The position numbers were made by a program, and so were the translations under genes. A stretch of 64,000 nucleotides of DNA from Hyphomicrobiales bacterium (GTDB taxonomy: Bacteria; Pseudomonadota; Alphaproteobacteria; Rhizobiales; Rhizobiaceae): the NCBI GenBank assembly GCA_003963455.1, contig RXJA01000155.1:1-64000 (forward strand), read 5' to 3'. Numbering within the stretch: the first letter of the stretch is position 1; each line of letters starts with the position of its first letter. Below are positions 33,083 through 40,852 of the stretch, one piece after another. Below the pieces are notes generated by a model. The model did not search any database and was not told where the DNA came from. It saw nothing but the letters and a program-made list of their open reading frames with translations.

Positions 33083-34482
33083 TAGGCTCTCCGTTTTGTT
33101 TTGATGGAGGAATATCCAAGGTTAACGACTGGCGCGCGGCGCCCGAACTGGCCTTCCTCGCGCTTCGTCATGGCCGGGAACAGGGACGCAAGGCCCCAGA
33201 TCATTGCATCGGCGCGGTCAGGCGAGCGTGAGCCCACATAACCAGCCGTGGTCATTGCGCAGAGCTGGTCTTCCAACTCGCCGAAATAGCCGACGAGCGA
33301 GACCTTCTGCTGCTCGAACAGAGCCGCGATAGGCTCAGCCCGTACAATCTTGCCCCTCGACGCGGTGACTTCCCGGTACGGAACCATCGAACCGATGCGC
33401 TTCGAGGCTGCGGAGCGGATGATTTCCGCCACCATGGCCCCGCCGAAGTTGCCTTCAGCCACCACGCAGTCAGCTTCCCAGCGATCGAATGCCGAGACCG
33501 CAGCCGCACCCCATTGAGCGGGAGCCATGCGCCCCGAGATATCCTCAAGGACATAGCCGCGCCCGTCCTTGCCGAGGCCGCAGACGACTATGCCGACCTC
33601 GTCTGAGCGCTTGTCTTCCTCGCCGGCAACACCGGAGGGATCGACCGCCACGACAATGCGCACCATCTCCGGTGTATTGCCGTCAACGATGCGCTGCTGA
33701 TCGAGCAGTTCCATCGTCCATAGCGCTGAATCCGCCATGTCGGCGAACTGCCCGAGCCAGAAGCGGCGCCGCATCGCCTCCGACATGCCTTGAAGCTCCT
33801 CCAGATACGAGGCCGGGAGATTGGCTTCGTTGTCCTTTGGGTTCATGGTGATGGCGGCGTAGTTCGCTGGATTGGCCAGCGGCGTACGGCGATCGGGGTC
33901 TCTCTTCTCCACGAAGAGCTTGTAGGTCCAGTGCGCCATTCCTGGCGGGTTGCAGTCGTAGTAGGCTTTCAGCCGAAGCGGTGTCTTCTGCGCCAGGCGG
34001 GTGATCGCCATGTTGCGGGAGGCATAGGGAATCTGCGAACACTCGTTGAGGTAGAGCGTGGCGTATTCCTGGCCGAGGATCTTTTCCGTGCGCTCCTTGT
34101 CGTCCAGGCCGCCGAACCAGATTTCCGAGCCGTTGGGCAGCGTCAGATACCAGTCCGACTTGTCGAGCTTGCAATTTGGCCCGAGGCCAGGAAAGCACCG
34201 CTCCATTACTGTGGGCAGCGTATCCAGAATGATCGAGGCCTTGATATGGTTGAACCGGTAGCGAAGCATTGCGTGCCGGCTCTTATGGGCCAGCGCGCGG
34301 ATCATCACGGCACGGACGAAGCCGAAAGTCTTTCCAGATCGTGAGCCACCATACGCCATGATGTGCGTGGCATCAGAAGCCAGAAGATCAATCTGCGCCT
34401 GCTGCTTCTTGTGAAGCTTGAACGGCTCGTCGGGGCGCTTGACCTGGCCGAGGATTCCCGTCCACTCACCAATAACGGTCAA
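33082..34482 (-). CDS. Terminase large subunit
   Basis: Walker A AYGGSRSGKTFG, Walker B-like YLNECSQIP, nuclease-domain VVAVDPSG. Confidence 0.95.
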   Translation of the reverse strand: MTVIGEWTGILGQVKRPDEPFKLHKKQQAQIDLLASDATHIMAYGGSRSGKTFGFVRAVMIRALAHKSRHAMLRYRFNHIKASIILDTLPTVMERCFPGLGPNCKLDKSDWYLTLPNGSEIWFGGLDDKERTEKILGQEYATLYLNECSQIPYASRNMAITRLAQKTPLRLKAYYDCNPPGMAHWTYKLFVEKRDPDRRTPLANPANYAAITMNPKDNEANLPASYLEELQGMSEAMRRRFWLGQFADMADSALWTMELLDQQRIVDGNTPEMVRIVVAVDPSGVAGEEDKRSDEVGIVVCGLGKDGRGYVLEDISGRMAPAQWGAAAVSAFDRWEADCVVAEGNFGGAMVAEIIRSAASKRIGSMVPYREVTASRGKIVRAEPIAALFEQQKVSLVGYFGELEDQLCAMTTAGYVGSRSPDRADAMIWGLASLFPAMTKREEGQFGRRAPVVNLGYSSIKTKRRA

Positions 34483-34916
34483 AGGATGGCCGCGTCCTTG
34501 GTGCCGATGAGCACCTGGATTGGCCCGCCATCTGGACCGGTATGCTCCTGCTTGTCGCGCCAGTCAGCTGGGCGGCGGTTTTTCAGCCAGAAGATCGCCG
34601 CTGTCGTATCAGGCGCGACATGCTCACGTACCGGAGCGCGGATGATCTCGCCCTGATGCTGGAATATCTTCTCGCTTTCGAACGTGTATCCGACCGCCTT
34701 ATGGTAGAGGCTGCTCACCACGCGCTCGTCGGCTTTTTCCTTTCCGGCGTTTAAGGCCTGACAAAATTGCTCGTGTGCGTGCTTCCAGCGATAGATGGTT
34801 CGCACGTCAACATCGAAGAAATCTGCCACCTCGATATCTGTTGCTCCGAGTGAGGCAAGCTTTTCTGCCTGCCCCACATAGGAGGGATCGAAGTCGGTGG
34901 GCCTTCCAGCGGTCAT
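34479..34916 (-). CDS. Terminase small subunit
   Basis: LGATDIEVADFFDVDVRTIYRWKHAHEQF HTH; NRRPADWRDK; adjacent to the large subunit. Confidence 0.85.
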   Translation of the reverse strand: MTAGRPTDFDPSYVGQAEKLASLGATDIEVADFFDVDVRTIYRWKHAHEQFCQALNAGKEKADERVVSSLYHKAVGYTFESEKIFQHQGEIIRAPVREHVAPDTTAAIFWLKNRRPADWRDKQEHTGPDGGPIQVLIGTKDAAIL

Positions 34917-34944
34917 AAGCTTGTTGCCTCCAAGCTGTTCCCGT

Positions 34945-35349
34945 TTAGGCCTTGACGACCACGAACGAGATAACCAGCGTACCGTTGACTGCGGCAGCGC
35001 CGGAAATATTCTGGATGGTGATGGCGACGGAGCCCGCAGCCGGGATGACATCGGCCACAGTGACAGTGCCCGTGGTTGCGGTGCCCTTGCCGACAGTGAC
35101 GAGTACGATATCGGCCGCCGCGATCTTCGAGTTGGTCAGCGTGAGCACATGGGTAGCAGCCGCTGCCGTGGTCAGGGCTGCCGTCGTGATCTTGCCAGAC
35201 GCCTTGTTGAGCGTTGCAGTGCTCGTGCCACCAGTGCCGGTAGCGGTTGCCGTCTTGGTGCCGCTGTCGATCGAGATGGCGCCCGCATCGTGACGGAGCG
35301 TGTCGTTGTCGTCGAAGCCGAGCTTCTTGCCGTAGAGAGAGTGGAACAT
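34945..35349 (-). CDS. Hypothetical beta-rich structural protein
   Basis: Thr/Ala-rich ORF. Confidence 0.5.
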   Translation of the reverse strand: MFHSLYGKKLGFDDNDTLRHDAGAISIDSGTKTATATGTGGTSTATLNKASGKITTAALTTAAAATHVLTLTNSKIAAADIVLVTVGKGTATTGTVTVADVIPAAGSVAITIQNISGAAAVNGTLVISFVVVKA

Positions 35350-35423
35350 TGGTGTAAACCCTTATGATTGCTGGTTGCTGGTGGGATGCCCGGAATGGGC
35401 TACACTGCTCTGAGGCAGGATCT

Positions 35424-35690
35424 TCAGGATTTCAGATCGCCGGGGATGACGGCCCACTCGATCGCGGACGAATGCGCCGTCACGTTGAGCCGGATCGTGG
35501 TCATGGCCGGCGATTCCCATACGTTGGAATAGTCAGCCGTGATGCCGGTAACGACCTTGATCCAGTTTCCGGAGGGCATCTTCTCTTCGATGTCAACGGA
35601 ACCGGTACCGAAGTCCATCTTGATCGCGAACTTGTAGTTCGGCCCGACCGCAGCAAGCGCGCCGGTACCGCTGGTTGTACCTGTAGCCAT
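35424..35690 (-). CDS. Hypothetical phage protein
   Basis: 88-aa ORF, beta-rich. Confidence 0.5.
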   Translation of the reverse strand: MATGTTSGTGALAAVGPNYKFAIKMDFGTGSVDIEEKMPSGNWIKVVTGITADYSNVWESPAMTTIRLNVTAHSSAIEWAVIPGDLKS

Positions 35691-35699
35691 GTTCGGCTC

Positions 35700-36950
35700 C
35701 TATAAACCTGCCCGTGTGATCCGATTCACGTCAACGGCACCGCTGTTCTTGATGCGAAGATAGCCGGCCTGCGTGCTGTGCAGACCATCGGATGTGGTGG
35801 CATTGGCAACGCCAGTGACCCACCATTTGCCAGAGTTGCGCGCGCTCTCGACCTGATCGGCAATTTCGAAGAAACCCAGCGAGTTTGCCACGCCTGCCCG
35901 GATCGCATCGTTGTAGGCGGTGATCTGCGCCGAGTTGGCGTTGACGGCTTGGTTTGCCGTGGTCGCGAAGTTGTCGCTGGAGGTCGGGTTCGGCCCGCCG
36001 CAAGTCGTGGTGAAGCAGCGCCTGTCCGAGAACATGGCAAGGATCGACTGCAGCTCCAACAACACGGTCGCCGCAGTCTTGTTCTGCCCTGAACCGCCAG
36101 AGCGCAGCGCGTTGATGGCATCTCCGACGATGACATGGGACACATACTGCTTGAGCGACTGGCGCTTGGTGCCGCCTGCAATGAGCGCTGAGAATGTATC
36201 GCCAGCACAGGACGCATTGATATAACCAAATGATGGCCCAATCGATCTGGCTATATCGCCCAGGTCACCACTGGTGTCCAGCGTGTCGGTAAAACCCCAG
36301 TCGCGGCTGTCCCCGATGATCAGCACAGAGGGGTTACTTGTTTGGGCGATGATAGCAGTCGGAACAAATATCGGCGCTGTCGCCGCCCCGTTGTCGTTTA
36401 CCGTTCCACCCATGGTTTTGTCGGTTGTGGTCGATGCCGAATATTCGTACGCCTCGCCGTTGCCCAAATCTCGGCGGGCAAAACCGGTATTGCCTTCGCA
36501 GAACACGATCGCTGTAGCGGCATTGACGAAGATGCGCACCCAGAAGGATGCACCCTTGGGGATGTTGACGGCGATCGCATCCGAGAGCGCGGACGCGCCG
36601 CTGGCGATCACCTTACTGGTAGCCCCTGAGAAGGTGCCCTGCCAGAAGGTGCCGGCCGGATATTCAACAGAGAGCGTTGCCGTGATGTTGCCGCCGCCAT
36701 TAGTCTCCGGTCCTGTCGTGCCGCGCGCCCAGTACCAGTTCGGGATCTCGATCTTGAGCGCCGAGATGTCATCTCTGGCGATGTGGTGGCTGCGGGACTG
36801 CGCCGTCTTGTTGGTGGTCGAGACGCCGGAGGGGATATACGATTTTGTCGCAACCTGCCCCCAATACAGGCTTGGAACGAACTTATTGCTCAGCGCTGAG
36901 TAGACCGGACCACTGATTGGGCTATGGACCGGCGAGCGGACAATCGTCAC
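35700..36950 (-). CDS. SGNH/GDSL-like hydrolase
   Basis: LIIGDSRDWGF (block I), GDAIN, DGLHSTQAG (D..H block V). Confidence 0.7.
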   Translation of the reverse strand: MTIVRSPVHSPISGPVYSALSNKFVPSLYWGQVATKSYIPSGVSTTNKTAQSRSHHIARDDISALKIEIPNWYWARGTTGPETNGGGNITATLSVEYPAGTFWQGTFSGATSKVIASGASALSDAIAVNIPKGASFWVRIFVNAATAIVFCEGNTGFARRDLGNGEAYEYSASTTTDKTMGGTVNDNGAATAPIFVPTAIIAQTSNPSVLIIGDSRDWGFTDTLDTSGDLGDIARSIGPSFGYINASCAGDTFSALIAGGTKRQSLKQYVSHVIVGDAINALRSGGSGQNKTAATVLLELQSILAMFSDRRCFTTTCGGPNPTSSDNFATTANQAVNANSAQITAYNDAIRAGVANSLGFFEIADQVESARNSGKWWVTGVANATTSDGLHSTQAGYLRIKNSGAVDVNRITRAGL

Positions 36951-37138
36951 TTCGACTTGTTCCGCAGCATGTTTAAGATCGCGCCCGCCACTCTTTCCCC
37001 GGCTTCTGGCGAGCCGTACTTCTTCCCGGCCTTCTCAGCAATCTTCGAAAAGTTGCGGCCTTTGCGCCCGATGTCCTCAACCTGGGCCATTGGGTTCTTC
37101 CTTCGAAAGAGGTGGAGGAATGCGGATAAGATGGACAT
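36947..37138 (-). CDS. Hypothetical protein (63 aa)
   Basis: MSILSAFLHLFRRKNPMAQVEDIGRKGRNFSKIAEKAGKKYGSPEAGERVAGAILNML. Confidence 0.55.
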   Translation of the reverse strand: MSILSAFLHLFRRKNPMAQVEDIGRKGRNFSKIAEKAGKKYGSPEAGERVAGAILNMLRNKSK

Positions 37139-37314
37139 CAGCCGAACTCTTCAAGAAGTTCGATATGGTCCCTGAGCAGCCTGATAACCGCCGGGATGGG
37201 CATGTGCGTTGCAGCCAGGTTGATCGAGCAGTCGATGAACTGCCGCGATTGCTCAGCCAGGAATAGAGCTGCCTCGCGCTGGGCTATCTCTGTGATCTGG
37301 CGGGGTTCAGGCAT
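37138..37314 (-). CDS. Hypothetical protein (58 aa)
   Basis: ORF MPEPRQITEIAQREAALFLAEQSRQFIDCSINLAATHMPIPAVIRLLRDHIELLEEFG. Confidence 0.45.
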   Translation of the reverse strand: MPEPRQITEIAQREAALFLAEQSRQFIDCSINLAATHMPIPAVIRLLRDHIELLEEFG

Positions 37315-37319
37315 TGGGG

Positions 37320-37562
37320 CTACTTGCCTTTCGGGCGCTCACCGAGTTCGGCACTTGCAAGCAAACCGGCGACATCATCGACATGAAGGCAGTCCACCAT
37401 GCACGCATAGTCGTTCGCCTGTTGAATTACCGCGATATAGCCATTGCAGTAGTCATTCCCGGGCGTCGCGCTATGAAGCACACCAAAGGCGACGATCTGG
37501 CCACCGTTCAGTTTAACGATTTTGTCACCATTCTTCGCCTCGCGGCCATTGCGATAGTGCAT
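37320..37562 (-). CDS. Hypothetical protein (80 aa)
   Basis: MHYRNGREAKNGDKIVKLNGGQIVAFGVLHSATPGNDYCNGYIAVIQ. Confidence 0.6.
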   Translation of the reverse strand: MHYRNGREAKNGDKIVKLNGGQIVAFGVLHSATPGNDYCNGYIAVIQQANDYACMVDCLHVDDVAGLLASAELGERPKGK

Positions 37563-37675
37563 TGGACTTTTCCTCTTCACGTGATTGGGGCTTGCCGGCG
37601 GCTGACCGCGAAGGTCTGCGCTTATCCCTGCCATGTGCGTTTCAACGCGGATGGGGAGGCCGGCAATGAGTGAAT

Positions 37676-37753
37676 TGGTTGCGGAGCCTCGGATTTGAAC
37701 CGAGAACCTCAAGGTTATGAGCCTTGCGCTCTACCGGATTGAGCTAGCCCGCT
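37676..37753 (-). tRNA. Phage tRNA-Met(CAT)-like with irregular acceptor stem
   Basis: D arm GCTC AATCCGGTA GAGC, anticodon arm CAAGG CTCATAA CCTTG, T arm CTCGG TTCAAAT CCGAG, encoded CCA; acceptor strands differ by one nucleotide. Confidence 0.85.
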
Positions 37754-37893
37754 AAACTGAATTTTGGCAAAGCTTCGCAATGCGGCTGCGGTGAGGTCAG
37801 CCTGATTTGCAATCGGGACGTGTCCCAGCCATCGCGTGCAAATCACCCTGCAGAAAATATATGCGATTTTAATTTCTGATGCAATAGGGATAT

Positions 37894-38244
37894 TCATCCC
37901 ACTCTGACCACTCTCACGCCGGCATTCCCAGCCCGAGAAACCATGTCTTCAGTCCCTTTGCCCCCAGGAAAAGCTACGACCAACCCAGGCTTCCCATCGT
38001 CAAGCATTTTCTGGTTCCTGATTGGTCCAGCGGCTCGGCCGTGCGCCTTCCAATTGGCTCTAAACGTCAGTGTGGAAATGCCATTGCTGTGCGCCCAGCG
38101 AAACCCCAGCCTGTCAGCGCCGCTTGCCCCTCCCTCGATCACGTGGGTGAATGGGCCATATTGCTCCTGAAGTGCCTGGAGCGCGGAAAACACACGCCTT
38201 TCATCCGTGTAGTCTCTGCCACCACAAACGAGAACTCTCATCAC
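37894..38244 (-). CDS. DUF2493 / SLOG-domain protein
   Basis: MRVLVCGGRDYTDERRVFSAL...VIEGGASGADRLGFRWA...VAFPGGKGTEDMV. Confidence 0.9.
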   Translation of the reverse strand: MMRVLVCGGRDYTDERRVFSALQALQEQYGPFTHVIEGGASGADRLGFRWAHSNGISTLTFRANWKAHGRAAGPIRNQKMLDDGKPGLVVAFPGGKGTEDMVSRAGNAGVRVVRVG

Positions 38245-38876
38245 GCCACCAGCTTCACCGAGTCCATCGGCACCGACATTTCCAGGCTTTGGATGAGCAA
38301 GCGCAACCGCCCTTCTCTGTCCGTTCCGGTGACAATGCCGTGCCGTTCCTCTGCCGGGCCTCTCGTGACTTCGACCAGCGACCCCATGGGAAACATGCTG
38401 CTCGTCTTGCGGCGCGGAAGCCGCCTTGCTGCCGCCTCTCGCTGCTCGATCAGCTTCTGAAGCTTGGCCTCGGCTTCGGCTTCCATCACGCGCAGCATAT
38501 CGATTTCAGCAACCGGTATCGTCATCGGTCTGCCTTGGTTGCGCACGACGCTTGCGACGCCAGCCGTCTCTTCCAGCCGCACCCAATCTTCCACGTCCTT
38601 GACGAAGACGTAGCCAAGAAGGAGCGCGAAGCGGCGCGGCTTCCATAGATCGGTTTTCTTGCGATCTCGGACTAGGCGCCGCTCGACGGGCATATAGTAG
38701 GTGAAGCCTTCGTTAGAGAGAGCGCGCTCAATCGCGGAGATATTGGGGTCAAGGCTTGGCGTGATACGATAGCCCTTCCCTCTCGGCCTGCCGTCTGCGC
38801 CCAGCGAGGTCGATTCCACAACATACTCACGTTGCGGCATTTGGGCACCCGGAGCCGTGCGCACAGCGTACCACAT
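38241..38876 (-). CDS. Phage NusG-like transcription (anti)termination factor
   Basis: MWYAVRTAPG N-terminus, RFALLLGYVFVKD, C-terminal KOW-type MGSLVEVTRGPAEERHGIVTGTDREGRLRLLI. Confidence 0.85.
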   Translation of the reverse strand: MWYAVRTAPGAQMPQREYVVESTSLGADGRPRGKGYRITPSLDPNISAIERALSNEGFTYYMPVERRLVRDRKKTDLWKPRRFALLLGYVFVKDVEDWVRLEETAGVASVVRNQGRPMTIPVAEIDMLRVMEAEAEAKLQKLIEQREAAARRLPRRKTSSMFPMGSLVEVTRGPAEERHGIVTGTDREGRLRLLIQSLEMSVPMDSVKLVA

Positions 38877-38943
38877 TTCACGTCCCTCGCCTTGTTGCCA
38901 TTGTGTCCCTCGTTGTCCCTTAGTGATGCGATGGATTGGTGGG

Positions 38944-39150
38944 TTATGGGGTCTGCGCCGTTTTGATCCACAGCCCCTTGCCGGACGCGGCGATACGCAC
39001 ATCTGTGATGACGTGGCGTGTTCTGTAGCCGCGCTCCAGTTCCCAGAGGCAGCCACCGCCCTCGCCTATAAATTCCCAGCCGTCTCGCTCCATGTCGCGA
39101 CGATCGCGGCGCACCTTGAGAACTTGGCGAGTGATCTGCGTTAGCTTCAT
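38944..39150 (-). CDS. Hypothetical protein (68 aa)
   Basis: MKLTQITRQVLKVRRDRRDMERDGWEFIGEGGGCLWELERGYRTRHVITDVRI. Confidence 0.6.
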   Translation of the reverse strand: MKLTQITRQVLKVRRDRRDMERDGWEFIGEGGGCLWELERGYRTRHVITDVRIAASGKGLWIKTAQTP

Positions 39151-39698
39151 CTAACCCTCCGCAGGTAATGATCCGATGCCCGCTGGCGATTGCGCTCACG
39201 AGCATTCGCAAGATCATAGCCGACGAGCGGGGGCGCCCCGGTGGCATCGCTGTAGCTGGCTATGGAGTGCAAAATTGACGTGTGGTCGCGATCGAACCAG
39301 TTCGCGAGCTGCGTGCTGGACAGCATCGGCTTGCGAGCCTTGATGAGATAGATCGCTTCGTTGCGGGCCCTGACGACGGGATATTTCCGGTTGTCGCCGG
39401 CCATATGGCTCGGACATACGTCGTGCTTCTGGGCGGTTTCGTCGACGATCTGGCGAGCCCATTCCGGCATATAGCGGCGCTTGAAGGTCAATAGCCCTTG
39501 ACGGCGCGCTTCAGCCCTCGCCTCGATATGCCTCTCTTCGTCGGCGCGCGCCCGTGCTTCATTGGCTCGTTGGATAAACTCCTTGGTATAGACGCTTTTC
39601 GCCGAGCGGACTCTGTCCCTGTGATCCTTGGCAAAGGCCTTGTGAACCGGGACAATTCGCTTTGCATCATAGACGGGCGGATAGGCGATGAGGCCCAT
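39147..39698 (-). CDS. DnaA domain IV-like DNA-binding protein
   Basis: RNEAIYLIKARKPMLSSTQLANWFDRDHTSILHSI resembles the DnaA DNA-binding signature. Confidence 0.7.
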   Translation of the reverse strand: MGLIAYPPVYDAKRIVPVHKAFAKDHRDRVRSAKSVYTKEFIQRANEARARADEERHIEARAEARRQGLLTFKRRYMPEWARQIVDETAQKHDVCPSHMAGDNRKYPVVRARNEAIYLIKARKPMLSSTQLANWFDRDHTSILHSIASYSDATGAPPLVGYDLANARERNRQRASDHYLRRVR

Positions 39699-39708
39699 AG
39701 TTTACTCC

Positions 39709-40080
39709 TTACGCTGCGATTTTTGCTTGCGAAAATATTTGCCAGATGCGCTGTTTTGTGAGGCCGAATTTGTCGGCCGTTACTTCCATGCTCTCACCGG
39801 CTGCCAGATAGGCTAGGATCAGGCGATCGCGCTCGATGTTCTTGCTGGGGCGGCGCAACCGCGTCTTGTACATGCGTTGCTTCCGCATCGGAGCTGGCGT
39901 CGTATTAAGCGTTGGCTGTTGATATGGCCTGTATGGGTATGGCTTCCCGAGGAGGGCAGAGCGGCACGAGGATATCTCGCGTAGGATCTCTTGCTCTTTG
40001 CGGCCAGTCATTGCCGCAATATCGAAAGTGTCGTGCCCCGCCTTCCAAAGCCCATAGGCGTCGCGAATAGTCAGGCTCAT
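39709..40080 (-). CDS. HTH-containing hypothetical protein
   Basis: RDRLILAYLAAGESMEVTADKFGLTKQRIWQIFSQAKI. Confidence 0.65.
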   Translation of the reverse strand: MSLTIRDAYGLWKAGHDTFDIAAMTGRKEQEILREISSCRSALLGKPYPYRPYQQPTLNTTPAPMRKQRMYKTRLRRPSKNIERDRLILAYLAAGESMEVTADKFGLTKQRIWQIFSQAKIAA

Positions 40081-40082
40081 GC

Positions 40083-40457
40083 TCAACCCTCCCGCTTCTG
40101 GGTTTCCCATTCCTGGAGAAACTTTGGCTTGTAGTTGCTGATGGGCTTCATCTGGACGACGTTTTCGGCCCGGGCTGCTAGACGCGCCTGGTACTCGCGC
40201 TCCTTGTCGGCCCAATCGAGATAGGCGCACTTGTTGAGCCATGAGGCAGCAAGCGGGATGTAGGCTTTGTCGCGCTCCGGCATGTCGCGGAGGAAGGCCC
40301 TCGCCCCGTCGATGATGTCCTGCGGCAGTGCGCCGGCAAGGATATGCTTGCGATAGGCGTCTCTTGCGTCACCGCGTCCATCAGTACGGCGCATCGTTGG
40401 GCGCCAGACGCCCCAGAACTCGGCAAATCCTTCCGGCTCCTGTAGTTGGATCTTCAT
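40083..40457 (-). CDS. Hypothetical phage replication-region protein
   Basis: FAEFWGVWRPTMRRTDGRGDARDAYRKHILAGALPQDIIDGARAF...YIPLAASWLNKCAYLDW. Confidence 0.6.
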   Translation of the reverse strand: MKIQLQEPEGFAEFWGVWRPTMRRTDGRGDARDAYRKHILAGALPQDIIDGARAFLRDMPERDKAYIPLAASWLNKCAYLDWADKEREYQARLAARAENVVQMKPISNYKPKFLQEWETQKREG

Positions 40458-40495
40458 CTTCCCAAACCCTCATGCGGCGCTTTTGCGCCTGGTTG

Positions 40496-40852
40496 TTATG
40501 CTGCTTCGAGTTCGATGCGGACTGCGCCGCCCTTGGTCGGTGCTTCCCTGCGGATGGCGATCTGCCATTTGGAATCGTCAACGCCGATCACGTCGGCTAT
40601 GCCGTCGAGATATGCTTTGGAGGAGGCTAGGCATCCATCGAGGTCGTGCTTATGCCGGTTTGGCGGATAGAAAATTGCGGTGACCTTCAGGTTCTCCGGG
40701 ATATCTGGATCGCCTTGGCGTAATCCGGCCTCTTTGGCACACCAGCCGGCCAGCATGCGGGCTTGCTTGGTGTCCTTTGCCTTGCGCGCCCAATGATCGC
40801 GGCAATTGGGGTGTAGGGATCTAGGCGGCCACGGGAGCGTTATCGCGATCAT
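40496..40852 (-). CDS. RusA-like Holliday junction endonuclease
   Basis: ITLPWPPRSLHPNCRDHWARKA...FYPPNRHKHDLDGCLASSKAYLDGIADVIGVDDSKW. Confidence 0.85.
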   Translation of the reverse strand: MIAITLPWPPRSLHPNCRDHWARKAKDTKQARMLAGWCAKEAGLRQGDPDIPENLKVTAIFYPPNRHKHDLDGCLASSKAYLDGIADVIGVDDSKWQIAIRREAPTKGGAVRIELEAA

